Source: Microcella alkalica (lineage in GTDB: Bacteria; Actinomycetota; Actinomycetes; Actinomycetales; Microbacteriaceae). Taken from it: DNA of 64,000 nt. Below the pieces are notes generated by a model. It did not search any database. It was not told the origin of the DNA and saw only the letters and a list, made by a program, of their open reading frames with translations. The stretch covers positions 124,001 through 188,000 of the forward strand of contig NZ_JACGWX010000001.1 of NCBI RefSeq assembly GCF_014137945.1, read 5' to 3'. Shown one piece after another: positions 9,211 through 17,190 of the stretch; the stretch's first letter is position 1; the number at the start of each line of letters is the position of its first letter. Both the position numbers and the translations under genes were made by a program.

Positions 9211-9242
9211 TGGACAACGGCGATATAGATAGTTACGCTATC
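9211..9242 (+). promoter_or_regulatory. Promoter with palindrome upstream of the merR gene
   Basis: TGGACA (9211-9216) and TACGCT (9234-9239) are separated by 17 bp and fit a housekeeping promoter; the ATG follows the -10 box by 7 nt. The perfect palindrome GATAG-TTACG-CTATC (9228-9242) overlaps the -10 box and is a plausible autoregulatory site for the MerR protein. Confidence 0.6.
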
Positions 9243-9246
9243 CATC

Positions 9247-9954
9247 ATGCGGATGAGCGAGTTGAGCACGACCACGGGCGTTCCCGTGCCGACGCTCAAG
9301 TACTACCTGCGTGAGGGCCTGCTGCACGGAGGTGAGCGGACGAGCCCCAACCAGGCTCGCTACGACTCCAGTCACGTCGCGCGTGTTCGCCTGATCCGTG
9401 CGCTCATCGACGTCGGCGACCTGCCCGTGGCACGCGCCGCCGAGGTGCTCGCCGCGATGGAGCGCCCCGAGCTCGAGCTCAGCCACATCTTCGGCATCGC
9501 GCAGCGCTCCGTGACTGAGCGGCCCGGTGCCGACCTCCCCACGACGCCGACCGAGGAGTCACGCGAGCCATCCCGCGGCGAGCGGCGCATCGCCGAGCTC
9601 TGCGCGCGCCGCGGCTGGCGGGTGCACGGCGACAACCCCGGCCTCGCGATGGCGACGCGCGTGCTCGATGCCTACGAGGCCCTTGACCAGCCGCACCTCA
9701 TCGCCGCACTCGACGACTACGCCGAGGCTGCCGAGCGCATCGCCGCAGCCGACCTCGCGACCGTCGCGGCGGCGGGCGAGCGCACGAGGGGCGATCGTGC
9801 CGCCATGGCGAACGTCGTCGTCATCGGCACGGTGCTCGGCGACACGCTCGCGGCGGGCCTGCGCCGAATCGCCCAGGAGGTCGAGTCGTACCGGCTCTTT
9901 CCGGACGGCGGCACCGAGACCCGACGCGCCGACCGACAGGATCCCTCATGCTGA
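9247..9954 (+). CDS. MerR family transcriptional regulator
   Basis: A 235-residue regulator with an N-terminal winged helix-turn-helix (MRMSELSTTTGVPVPTLKYYLREGLL) and the MerR-type second half (TSPNQARYDSSHVARVRLIRALIDVGDLPV). The C-terminal 130 residues form an effector or dimer region with no metal-binding cysteines, so this is not a mercury or copper sensor; a hydrophobic ligand is more likely. It overlaps the next gene by 8 nt, and such MerR/membrane-protein pairs usually share one function, so the regulator may control its own operon through the palindrome at 9228-9242. TTT, the usual start of such regulators, is not needed: the ATG follows a TACGCT box by 7 nt. Confidence 0.9.
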   Translation: MRMSELSTTTGVPVPTLKYYLREGLLHGGERTSPNQARYDSSHVARVRLIRALIDVGDLPVARAAEVLAAMERPELELSHIFGIAQRSVTERPGADLPTTPTEESREPSRGERRIAELCARRGWRVHGDNPGLAMATRVLDAYEALDQPHLIAALDDYAEAAERIAAADLATVAAAGERTRGDRAAMANVVVIGTVLGDTLAAGLRRIAQEVESYRLFPDGGTETRRADRQDPSC

Positions 9955-11018
9955 CCGACCCCCGCGCATCCCACGCCCCGTCGTCGGCCGCGGCCAGCGG
10001 CTCCGACGGCCGGGCCATGACCCGCCCCGACATCGCCCCAGGGTGGAGACTCGACCTGCCTCGGCAGCACTGGCACCGGCCGCTGCTCGGTCTCGCGATC
10101 GCGCTCGCCGCCCTCACCTTCGTTGCACTCGTCGGCTTCGTCGTCGACGACCGCGAGCTGCTCGGCCGACCGCTGTGGGAGAAGCCGCTGAAGTTCGCGA
10201 TCTCCGGCTCGATCTACGCGCTCACCTGGTCGTGGCTGCTCGGGCACGTCCTGGCGCCGCGCGGCCGCCGGATCGCCTGGTGGGCCGGCACCGTCATCAC
10301 GGTCACGCTGGCGATCGAGCTCGTCGTCATCGTCGGCTTCGCCGCCGTCGGACTCCGCAGCCACTTCATGGTCGACACGCCTCTGGCGGTGACCGCGTGG
10401 TCGATCATGGCGGGCGCGATCACGACGCTCTGGGTCGCCACGATCGTCGCGGGGCTCGCGATGTGGTCCCTCCCCGGTGCCGACCCGGCCCGGCGCGCCG
10501 CGCTTCGGGCGGGCATCCTGATATCGCTCGTCGGTCTCGCCCTCGGTTTCCTGATGACAGGCTCGACGAGCGGTCAGCTCGCCGACTTCCAGGGCGTCGC
10601 GGGCGCCCACACCGTCGGCCTTCCCGACGGCGGCTCTGGCCTGCCGCTCGTCGGCTGGAGCACCGAGGCCGGCGACCTGCGCATCCCCCACTTCATCGGC
10701 ATGCACGCGCTGCAGGCGCTGCCCTTGCTAGCGCTCCTGCTCGAGCTCGCGGCCCGCCGGATCGGCGCGCTGCGCGCCTCTTCGATCCGCCGTCGGCTTG
10801 TGCTCGTGGGCGCGGGCGCCTTCGCGGCGGTCGTCGCGATAGTCACGCAGCAGGCACTGCGCGGGCAATCGATCGTGGCCCCGGATGCTCTCACGCTGTC
10901 ATTCGCGGCCGTCGTCGCCGTTCTCGTCGCGGTGGCGGCCATCGCCGTGCTCGCCGTTGCTCGGCGCCCGACTAGGAGCCCTGGCGCTCGTCCAGACTCG
11001 CGCGCGCTGCGCCACTAG
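9948..11018 (+). CDS. Polytopic membrane protein, co-transcribed with the MerR regulator
   Basis: A 356-residue protein with about nine hydrophobic segments and a proline-rich cytosolic start. Conserved-looking polar stretches are GRPLWEKPLKFAIS between the first helices and RIPHFIGMHALQALPLLA near residue 245. I recognise no named family beyond an uncharacterised actinobacterial membrane protein. Its start overlaps the merR stop region, so translation is probably coupled and the regulator likely controls it. Its stop codon TAG is shared head-on with that of the convergent metallo-hydrolase gene (CTAG at 11015-11018). Confidence 0.82.
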   Translation: MLTDPRASHAPSSAAASGSDGRAMTRPDIAPGWRLDLPRQHWHRPLLGLAIALAALTFVALVGFVVDDRELLGRPLWEKPLKFAISGSIYALTWSWLLGHVLAPRGRRIAWWAGTVITVTLAIELVVIVGFAAVGLRSHFMVDTPLAVTAWSIMAGAITTLWVATIVAGLAMWSLPGADPARRAALRAGILISLVGLALGFLMTGSTSGQLADFQGVAGAHTVGLPDGGSGLPLVGWSTEAGDLRIPHFIGMHALQALPLLALLLELAARRIGALRASSIRRRLVLVGAGAFAAVVAIVTQQALRGQSIVAPDALTLSFAAVVAVLVAVAAIAVLAVARRPTRSPGARPDSRALRH

Positions 11019-11647
11019 ATCTCGAGCGTGTCGCCCGCCACGAGCGCGAAGAATCGGCCGCCGTTCGACTCGACGACGTGCTTGATGCGACCGTTCGCCA
11101 TCGCGTTGCCGGCGTCGGAGTTCGCGCGCTCGTGCGTCGGGAACGCCCGACGCGGCCGCACGGCGTCGAGGTAGTCCATGACCTCGCCGATCTTGAGCCA
11201 CGGCGCGCTCGCGGGCACCGCGAGCACGCCGACGGGCACGCCGGGGTCGGTGTACGAGTCTCCGGGGTAGTAGAGAGTGCCGTCGACCATGACCCCGAGG
11301 TTGTCGACCACCGGGATGCTCGCGTGGATGACAGCGTGCCGACCGCCCGAGAAGGCGAGCGTGAACGGCGCGGCCTCGCGGACATCCCCTGCCGCGACGA
11401 TCTGCCAGTCGTAGCCCGGGTGGGCAGCGGCGACGCCGGCCGGGGCGAACAGCCGCGCCTCGGGGGAGGAGGCGAGCAGGCGGTCGAGGTGCTCGGGGGC
11501 GGCGTGGTCGGCGTGCTCGTGCGTGACGACGATGGCGACGAGACCCGGGGCGTCGAAGGGGGCGGTGAAGCTACCAGGATCGATGACGAGGCTCGCGCCG
11601 TCGCGCTCGATGACCAGGCAGGCGTGCTCGCGCTTGGTGAGGATCAT
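11015..11647 (-). CDS. Metallo-beta-lactamase-fold hydrolase (UlaG-like)
   Basis: A 210-residue MBL-fold protein with the metal-binding signature THEHADHAAPEHL at about residues 43-55 and further ligand candidates in LYYPGDSYTD (Asp) and FPTHERANSD (His). It resembles the short UlaG/YtnP-like group that hydrolyses esters, lactones or phosphoesters; the substrate is unknown. The ATG at 11647 is preceded 6 nt upstream by TACAGT (11659-11654), so a leaderless mRNA is likely. The gene lies back to back with csoR and tail to tail with the membrane protein gene. Confidence 0.9.
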   Translation of the reverse strand: MILTKREHACLVIERDGASLVIDPGSFTAPFDAPGLVAIVVTHEHADHAAPEHLDRLLASSPEARLFAPAGVAAAHPGYDWQIVAAGDVREAAPFTLAFSGGRHAVIHASIPVVDNLGVMVDGTLYYPGDSYTDPGVPVGVLAVPASAPWLKIGEVMDYLDAVRPRRAFPTHERANSDAGNAMANGRIKHVVESNGGRFFALVAGDTLEI

Positions 11648-11705
11648 GCGGCCACTGTAGTCACCGACCTGGCTTGACGCGCCACCCGGGCACGGCTCGC
11701 CAATG

Positions 11706-11725
11706 GTACCCCTGGGGGGTACTAT
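11706..11725 (+). promoter_or_regulatory. CsoR-type operator overlapping the -10 box of csoR
   Basis: TACCCC (11707-11712) and GGGGTA (11716-11721) form an inverted repeat with a 3-bp spacer, the GC-tract palindrome typical of CsoR/RcnR/CstR operators. The right half runs into TACTAT (11720-11725), a -10 box 6 nt before the ATG, so bound repressor would block RNA polymerase. A matching site lies at 40526-40541. Confidence 0.8.
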
Positions 11726-11731
11726 CGAACA

Positions 11732-12013
11732 ATGATCGACGACATCAAGAAGCGCTCACTCCACCGCGCGCGCATTCTGCAGGGCCAGATGCGCGGAATC
11801 GAGCGCATGATCGAGGCGGACGAGTACTGCGTCGACATCATCACGCAGTCGCTCGCCATTCAGAAGAGCCTTCGCAGCCTCAACAAGCTACTCGTCGAGA
11901 ACCACCTGCGCACGCACGTGACCGACATGTTCGACGCGGGCGGCGATGAGCGCGAGAAGGCCGTCGCCGAGCTGCTCTCGGTGTTCGAGCTGCAGAACAA
12001 CCGCGGCAGCTGA
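11732..12013 (+). CDS. csoR: CsoR/RcnR (DUF156) family metal- or persulfide-sensing repressor
   Basis: A 93-residue all-helical repressor of the CsoR/RcnR/CstR family. Sensing residues can be placed on the family pattern: Cys33 (EADEYCVDII), His58 (ENHL) and then His62 in HLRTHV, where copper-sensing CsoR proteins have a second cysteine (C-H-C). The ligand set is therefore C-H-H, which leaves the effector open: Cu(I), Ni/Co or sulfur species. The upstream GC-tract palindrome overlaps its own -10 box, so autorepression is likely. No copper exporter or chaperone gene is adjacent, which is unusual for csoR; the only other matching operator in the window precedes a small Cys-rich protein at 40578. 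Confidence 0.92.
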   Translation: MIDDIKKRSLHRARILQGQMRGIERMIEADEYCVDIITQSLAIQKSLRSLNKLLVENHLRTHVTDMFDAGGDEREKAVAELLSVFELQNNRGS

Positions 12014-12064
12014 GGCGCGCTGCGCCGGAGAGCGTCGGGTGCGTTGCGCCGTCAGCTCGTCTAG

Positions 12065-12113
12065 CGGTCAGTTGTTGCGGGGTCGGCCGAGCCGAGCCGC
12101 AATCGAGTGACCG
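12065..12113. repeat. REP-like hairpin, copy A
   Basis: Nested perfect stems: CGGTCA (12065-12070)/TGACCG (12108-12113), TTGCGG (12075-12080)/CCGCAA (12097-12102) and TCGGC (12083-12087)/GCCGA (12091-12095). The right flank GATAGGCGCG matches that of copy B. It occupies the 376-bp gene-free space between csoR and the lipid kinase gene. Confidence 0.7.
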
Positions 12114-12205
12114 ATAGGCGCGCGTACCGTGCGAGGACGAGGGTCGACATCCGCTCCTGGGGCAACGCCCCGCGCGCCCGTGGCGGTGCACGCCGAGTCC
12201 GTTCA

Positions 12206-12255
12206 TCGGTCAGCTGTCGGGTGTTCGGAGTGGTCGTCCCGTAACTGCTGACCGA
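12206..12255. repeat. REP-like hairpin, copy B
   Basis: TCGGTCAGC (12206-12214) pairs perfectly with GCTGACCGA (12247-12255), with a shorter inner stem CGGG/CCCG. The terminal CGGTCAG and the flank TGACCGATAGACGCG match copy A at 12065-12113. Apart from these two hairpins the stretch 12014-12389 holds only GC-rich sequence with no ORF that looks like a gene. Confidence 0.7.
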
Positions 12256-12389
12256 TAGACGCGATCGCGCCCCGCAGGCCGCGCCCCGCGTCGCGCGGGC
12301 CGCGCAGCGCAGGCGGCGGGCGGATCCCCGGCGCGCCGCACCCCGCCCGCCCCGCGAGCACGATCGTTCCGCCCCCATAATCAGCAACT

Positions 12390-13319
12390 GTGACGACGAT
12401 GCGCACGTTCGCGGTGGCGATCAACCCGACCGCCTCCTTCGGGAAGGGCCGCGACGTGGGACCGCGAGTCGTCGCCCTCCTGCGCGAGCGGGGTCACCTC
12501 GTGCACGAACTGGTCGCTGAGAGTCTCGTCGTGCTCCGCGCCGAGGCGGCCGCGCGGCTCGACTCGGGCGTCGACGCCCTGGTCGTGGTCGGGGGCGACG
12601 GGATGGTCAACCTGGGCGTCGAGCTCACGGCCAGCACGGGCATCCCCCTCGGAATCATCCCGAGCGGGACGGGCAATGACATGGCGCGCGGCCTCGGCAT
12701 CGCTTTCGACGACCCCGACGCGGCGGTGCAGGGGATGCTCGCCGCCCTCGAGCGCGGACCTCGCGTCATCGACGCGGCCCGCATCGATCACGGCGCCGCA
12801 TCGGCGGCAGGCGCGGCGCTGCATCCCGGCTCTCGCCGCTTCGCCTGCGTGCTCTCGGCGGGCTTCGACGCGATCGTCAACGAGCGGGCGAACCGCATGA
12901 GCAGGCCGCGCGGGCGCAGCCGATACACGATCGCGCTGCTCGTCGAGCTCGCGCGACTTCGGCCGATCGACTACCGGCTCGTCGTCGACGGCGTCGAGCA
13001 CCGCGAGCGGGCCCTGCTCGTCTCGGTCGGCAACAACACCTCACTCGGAGGCGGCATGAAGGTCACGCCCGCGGCGCTGCTCGATGACGGCCTGCTCGAT
13101 GTAATGATCGTGCGGCCGCTCTCGCGGCTGGCGTTCCTGCGCATCTTCCCGCGCGTATTCGCGGGCACGCATGTGACCGACGCGCGCGTCGTTACGATGT
13201 GCGGGCGCCGCATCCGCATCGAGGCCGAGGGCATCGTCGCCTACGCCGACGGCGAGCGCATCGCCCCTCTCCCGATCGATGTGGAGGTCGAGCCGGGCGC
13301 GCTTCGCGTGCTCGCCTGA
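12390..13319 (+). CDS. Diacylglycerol/lipid kinase family protein (DagK catalytic domain)
   Basis: A 309-residue lipid kinase of the DagK/YegS/LcbK group, expected to phosphorylate diacylglycerol or a related lipid at the membrane face. The nucleotide-binding glycine motif VVGGDGMVNLG is at about residues 70-80 and the second signature PSGTGNDMARGLG near residue 92. The invariant Thr of the usual GGDGT is Met here. The C-terminal beta-sandwich ends with the typical EAEGIVAYADGE. The GTG at 12390 was used; an ATG three codons later is possible. The next feature is tRNA-Glu. Confidence 0.91.
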   Translation: MTTMRTFAVAINPTASFGKGRDVGPRVVALLRERGHLVHELVAESLVVLRAEAAARLDSGVDALVVVGGDGMVNLGVELTASTGIPLGIIPSGTGNDMARGLGIAFDDPDAAVQGMLAALERGPRVIDAARIDHGAASAAGAALHPGSRRFACVLSAGFDAIVNERANRMSRPRGRSRYTIALLVELARLRPIDYRLVVDGVEHRERALLVSVGNNTSLGGGMKVTPAALLDDGLLDVMIVRPLSRLAFLRIFPRVFAGTHVTDARVVTMCGRRIRIEAEGIVAYADGERIAPLPIDVEVEPGALRVLA

Positions 13320-13414
13320 CGCCCCTCGAATGCCCGCGCTCGCGCGGATCGGAAGCGGCCGCGGCCGGTTTGGATTCCGCCTCGGACGTATGCCATACTC
13401 GTCCAGTCGCAAAC

Positions 13415-13487
13415 GGCCCCATCGTATAGCGGCCTAGTACGCCGCCCTCTCACGGCGGTAACGCGGGTTCGAATCCCGCTGGGGTCA
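13415..13487 (+). tRNA. tRNA-Glu(CTC)
   Basis: Cloverleaf with acceptor stem GGCCCCA (13415-13421)/TGGGGTC (13480-13486), discriminator A13487, anticodon stem CCGCC/GGCGG and loop CTCTCAC giving anticodon CTC, and the T-loop GGTTCGAATCC. CCA is not encoded. TTGGAT (13370-13375) and CATACT (13394-13399), 18 bp apart, are a plausible promoter. Confidence 0.96.
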
Positions 13488-13494
13488 CACTTCA

Positions 13495-13523
13495 CGAAAC
13501 CCCCGGTCATGCCGGGGGTTTCG
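13495..13523 (+). terminator. Intrinsic terminator after tRNA-Glu
   Basis: A 12-bp perfect stem, CGAAACCCCCGG (13495-13506) with CCGGGGGTTTCG (13512-13523), around the loop TCATG. The core and the downstream TCGTCTCAG are shared with the tRNA-Gln terminator. Confidence 0.88.
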
Positions 13524-13587
13524 TCGTCTCAGCCGTCGCGGTCGGATGCTCTGCGAGCCCCCGCCGCGAGCGGCGCTAGACTCACCC

Positions 13588-13690
13588 GAGCGAAGGGGAG
13601 TATCCCGATTCGCCTGATCCGTCACCACGGGCTCCGTTGTCGAGGCCCCGGGCCAGGCGCCGCGATCCGCGGGGGAGAGACTTTCGTCCC
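13588..13690 (+). promoter_or_regulatory. Probable yybP-ykoY (Mn2+) riboswitch controlling terC
   Basis: The conserved yybP-ykoY opening AAGGGGAGTA occurs at 13593-13602. GTCACC occurs in the middle (13621-13626), and the closing GAGAGACTTTCG (13675-13686) matches the second conserved strand, GCAAGACCTTT in characterised members. GCGAAG (13590-13595) can pair with CTTTCGT (13681-13687) to form helix P1. A TAGACT box at 13577-13582 would place the transcript start right at the aptamer. The aptamer ends 29 nt before the GTG of a TerC-family transporter, the gene class most often controlled by this Mn2+ riboswitch. Called by eye; a covariance-model search would decide. Confidence 0.75.
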
Positions 13691-13718
13691 TCACCGCACC
13701 CCTGAACGGAAGGTCCCC

Positions 13719-14801
13719 GTGGACTACGTCATTCCCGCCTGGTTCGAGATCGGTTCGTTCGTCGTCCTGACGCTAATCCTGATCGCCGACCTCCTGCTCG
13801 TCGTCCGTCGCCCTCACGTGCCCAGCCCGAAGGAGTCGGGGCTGTGGGTGGCGTTCTACGTGACGCTGGCGCTGATCTTCGCCGGGCTCATGTTCACGAT
13901 CGTCGGGCCGGACGCGGGCGGCGAGTTCGTCGCCGGCTGGCTGACGGAGTACAGCCTCTCGATCGACAACCTCTTCGTGTTCGTCCTCATCATGGCCCAG
14001 TTCTCGGTGCCCAAGAAGATGCAGCAGGAGGTGCTCATGGTGGGCATCATCCTCGCGCTGCTGTTCCGCGGCGTCTTCATCCTGCTCGGCGCGACGCTCA
14101 TCGAGAATTTCAGCTGGATCTTCTACATCTTCGGCGCGTTCCTGCTCATCACGGCGGCGCAGCAGGCCCTCTCGGGCCGCGAGGACGACGAGGAGCGCGA
14201 GTCGAAGCTCATCGGCTTCCTGCGCAAGCGCATCTCGATCACCGACGAGTTCCACGGCATGAAGATCCGCACGCGCGTGCACGGCAAGACCTCCTTCACG
14301 CCGCTGCTCATCGTCTTCATCGCGATCGGCACGACCGACCTCATCTTCGCGCTCGACTCGATCCCCGCGATCTTCGGCATCACGCAGAGCCCGTTCATCG
14401 TGTTCACGGCGAACGTCTTCGCCCTCATGGGGCTCCGCCAGCTCTACTTCCTGCTCGGCCACCTCGTCGACAAGCTCGAGTACCTCAAGTACGGCATCGC
14501 GTTCATCCTCGCCTTCATCGGCGTGAAGCTCGTCCTGCACGCCCTGCACGAGAACGAGGTGCCCTTCATCAACGGCGGTGAGCCGCTCGCCGTACCGGAG
14601 ATCGACACGTGGACGTCGCTCATCGTGATCGTCCTCGCGATGGCCGTGTCGGTCGCCGCGAGCCTGCTGAAGCTGCGCCGCGAGAACCGGTACATCCCGA
14701 GCCTCACGGGCCCGAGCGACGATGACGAGCCGGCCGTCGTCGAGGCGACTGCGGAGAGCGAAGCGACCGTCCGCGGGGCGCGCGACGCCCGCGAGGGCTG
14801 A
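13719..14801 (+). CDS. TerC family integral membrane protein (probable Mn2+ efflux)
   Basis: A 360-residue TerC/Alx-family protein with about nine membrane helices. The family residues are visible: SIDNLFVFVLIM in an early helix and DLIFALDSIPAIFGIT later, each carrying the acidic residue thought to bind metal within the membrane. Members such as MeeF, MeeY and Alx export manganese, including during loading of secreted metalloproteins. The GTG at 13719 was chosen because GGAAGG lies 5 nt upstream and the first helix follows at once; the frame stays open further 5' only through the riboswitch. The C-terminal tail is acidic and probably cytosolic. Confidence 0.93.
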   Translation: MDYVIPAWFEIGSFVVLTLILIADLLLVVRRPHVPSPKESGLWVAFYVTLALIFAGLMFTIVGPDAGGEFVAGWLTEYSLSIDNLFVFVLIMAQFSVPKKMQQEVLMVGIILALLFRGVFILLGATLIENFSWIFYIFGAFLLITAAQQALSGREDDEERESKLIGFLRKRISITDEFHGMKIRTRVHGKTSFTPLLIVFIAIGTTDLIFALDSIPAIFGITQSPFIVFTANVFALMGLRQLYFLLGHLVDKLEYLKYGIAFILAFIGVKLVLHALHENEVPFINGGEPLAVPEIDTWTSLIVIVLAMAVSVAASLLKLRRENRYIPSLTGPSDDDEPAVVEATAESEATVRGARDAREG

Positions 14802-14938
14802 CCCGGCCCGCCACTGGGCGCTCCGCTCCGAACATCGCAGGGGCGGATGCTCGACCGGAGTGAATCCGGCACTGAGTGCTCCTCAACCAGTCGCTAGGGT
14901 TGTGCACCGACAGGTCGGTGAGCGAAGGGGCGTTGTTC

Positions 14939-15820
14939 GTGCGCGATGAGACGGTCGTTCCCGTCGGTTCCGGGATCACCCGCATCGCCGTCTCAGCGCA
15001 GACCTCGGCGGGCGCTGTGCGCCCGCTCAACGAGGACAGCTTCCGCGCCGAGGTACCCCTCTTCGTCGTCGCCGACGGGATGGGCGGGCACGAGCGCGGA
15101 GACGTCGCGAGCCGGACTGCCATCGCCGCGCTCGCCGAGCGCGTCGCAGCCGACGCGGTGCCGACGGTCGATGAGCTCATCGAGGCCATCGCAGCAGCGA
15201 ACGACGCGGTCCGCGCGCAGTCGGAGCGCGACGGGGTCGACGGAGTCTCCGGAACGACGCTCGTCGTCCTCTCCCTCGTGCGGGGCGGCGGGGATGCCGC
15301 CTACTGGCTCGCGGCGAACATCGGAGACTCGCGCCTCTACGAGTGGACGGGCAGAGAGCTGAAGCAGCTCACGGTGGACCACTCGTTCGTGCAGGAGCTG
15401 GTCGACACCGGGCGACTCACCGCGGAGGAGGCCCTGGTGCACCCCGAGCGCAACGTCATCACGCGCGCCGTGGGCGTCAGGCCCGATGTCGTCGCCGACG
15501 TGTGGCTGCTGCCGGTCTCGGGCGAGCAGGTGTTCCTGCTGTGCTCCGACGGCCTCACTCGTGAACTCAGCGACGACGCGATCGCCGAGGTGCTCATGCG
15601 GCACGGTGCTGCCGGCGAGCCGTGCTCCATCGCGGATGCTCTCGTGGCAGCCGCGGTCGACGCGGGCGGCTCCGACAACGTCACGGTGATCGTCGTCGAG
15701 TCCTCCAGCGCGACTGCGCTCGTCGACGCGGGCGCGCACGACCGGATCGCCTCGACGCGCGACCGCGTCGGCGCCGAGCTGGAGGACACCCTGCCCCGAT
15801 CGGGCGGCGGAGCGGCATGA
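14939..15820 (+). CDS. PP2C-family serine/threonine protein phosphatase
   Basis: A 293-residue soluble PP2C (PPM) phosphatase. The metal and phosphate motifs are intact: RPLNEDSF, VADGMGGHERGDVAS, SGTTLVVLSL, NIGDSRLYEW, NVITRAVG, LLCSDGLTREL and GGSDNVTVIVV. It should dephosphorylate Ser/Thr targets of the kinase once encoded in this operon. The GTG at 14939 has GAAGGGG 8 nt upstream; an in-frame GTG at 14918 is an alternative. The stop overlaps the next ATG (ATGA). This is the first gene of the operon and, unlike several that follow, it is intact. Confidence 0.92.
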   Translation: MRDETVVPVGSGITRIAVSAQTSAGAVRPLNEDSFRAEVPLFVVADGMGGHERGDVASRTAIAALAERVAADAVPTVDELIEAIAAANDAVRAQSERDGVDGVSGTTLVVLSLVRGGGDAAYWLAANIGDSRLYEWTGRELKQLTVDHSFVQELVDTGRLTAEEALVHPERNVITRAVGVRPDVVADVWLLPVSGEQVFLLCSDGLTRELSDDAIAEVLMRHGAAGEPCSIADALVAAAVDAGGSDNVTVIVVESSSATALVDAGAHDRIASTRDRVGAELEDTLPRSGGGAA

Positions 15821-16838
15821 GCGTGGTGTACCGGCCCGGGGTCAGCGCGCTGCTCGCCGTCCGCGACGGCGTGACCGTCGTCATCCTCGATGCGAATGCT
15901 CCACCCGAACTGACGCCCGCCTCGCTGTGGGATGCGCTCGCGCTCGCCGAGCCCGTGACGCACGTCCTCGAGGTGCTCTCCGCCGATGGGCTATCCGCAA
16001 TGCCGCCGTTCGCGATCATCGACACGCGCGGGGCCGTCGCCCGCGCCTTCGTCCGGGGCGTCGTCACGATCTCCGTCGAGTCGAGCGGCGCGCGCGGCAC
16101 GCTCGACGGCGCTGATGTGTCGACGTGGCGCGAGTCGGTCGTGCCCTCTTTCGATCGGATCCGCGTCGAGGCCGGAACGAGCCGCGTCGACGACGGCCAG
16201 GCTCTCCCTCTCGTGTCCGGAGTGGTTCGAGCCGCCGCCGTCGAGATCGGCTCCGCCAGCGCGGCGGTCCAGGCGGAGCCGGCCCCGCAGCTCGCGGCGG
16301 TCGCCGAGCAGACTCTCACCGAGCCGTTCGACTCCGAGCCCTGGCGAGCGGCGACGGCCTCTTCGAGGAGACCGTGGTGCGCACGCCCGCGGAGGCGGCC
16401 CTCATCGGCGACCATGACGGCCTCACCGTCGTCAGCCGGGACATCGCCGGCTTCGCCGAGCGCGAGCGGGTCATCCCTCCCGTCGCGTCGACGGAGCCCG
16501 CCCCGCCCTCCTACGTCGTGGAGGTCGATTCCGGGCGGATCGAGCCGCTCTCCGGCGTGATCGTCGTCGGACGCGCGCCGACGGCGTCGAAGGTGTCGAG
16601 CGGGGCGGTGCCGCGCCTCATCGTCATCCCCGACAACCCCGACATGTCGAGGACGCACGTTCGCGTGGCGCTCGAGGGCGACACCGTCGTCGTGACCGAC
16701 CTCAACTCGCGCAACGGCACGACCGTCCGCATGCCGGGCGCGGCCCCGCAGCTGCTGAGGGCGGGGGAGGCTACGCCCGTTCTCGACGGCACCGTCATCG
16801 ATCTCGGCGGGACGACGCTCGCCGTCAGGAGCCGCTGA
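15817..16838 (+). pseudogene. FHA-domain protein, frameshifted
   Basis: The N-terminal domain (MSVVYRPGVSALLAVRDG) reads in one frame to about 16335 (LTEPFDSEP). The protein then continues in another frame (LASGDGLFEETVVRTPAEAA), ending in a C-terminal FHA domain whose pThr-binding loops are visible: VVGRAP, PDMSRTHVRV and DLNSRNGTTV. The single shift lies near 16335-16341. If the shift is real, the FHA domain would not be made from the upstream start. FHA domains bind phosphothreonine, so it probably was a substrate or partner of the neighbouring kinase. Start and stop overlap the flanking genes by 4 and 1 nt, as in an intact operon. Confidence 0.8.
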
Positions 16839-17190
16839 TGCGGCGCGCTCCCAGCACCCCGCCCGAGCTACCGGTCTACGAGCACGTCCGACTGCTCGGC
16901 GCCGGCGGGTTCAGCGACGTCTTCCTGTATCAGCAGCTCCTGCCGCGCCGCCTCGTGGCCGTGAAGGTGCTCATCGCTGACGGGCTCGACTCGGGAGCGC
17001 GGGCCGCGTTCGTCGAGGAGGCGAACCTCATGGCGCGCCTGAGCGCGCATCCCTCGATCGTCACGATCTTCCACGCCGACATCGCCGTCGACGACCGCCC
17101 CTACTTCGTCATGGAGTACTGCGCGGGCCCGAGCCTCAGCGAGCTGGCCAAGGGCGCGCCCTTCACCGTCGTCGATGCGCTGCGACGCGC
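16838..17190 (+). pseudogene. Serine/threonine protein kinase, N-lobe remnant
   Basis: Only about the first 115 residues of a Hanks-type kinase remain. Present are the Gly-rich loop LLGAGGFSDVFLYQQ, the ATP-lysine in RLVAVKVLI, the alpha-C glutamate in AFVEEANLMARLSAHPSI and the hinge YFVMEYCAGPSLSEL. The catalytic loop (HRD), the DFG motif and everything after are absent. The frame then runs 10 residues into foreign sequence and stops at 17218. Around 17186-17191 the sequence changes to the C-terminus of a MoxR ATPase in another frame, so one deletion removed the end of the kinase gene and the start of the next. It cannot be an active kinase. Confidence 0.85.

Noticed and set aside
13509-13718. 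N-terminal extension of the TerC frame
   Set aside because: It runs through the riboswitch and lacks a ribosome-binding site; the first TerC helix starts right after the GTG at 13719.
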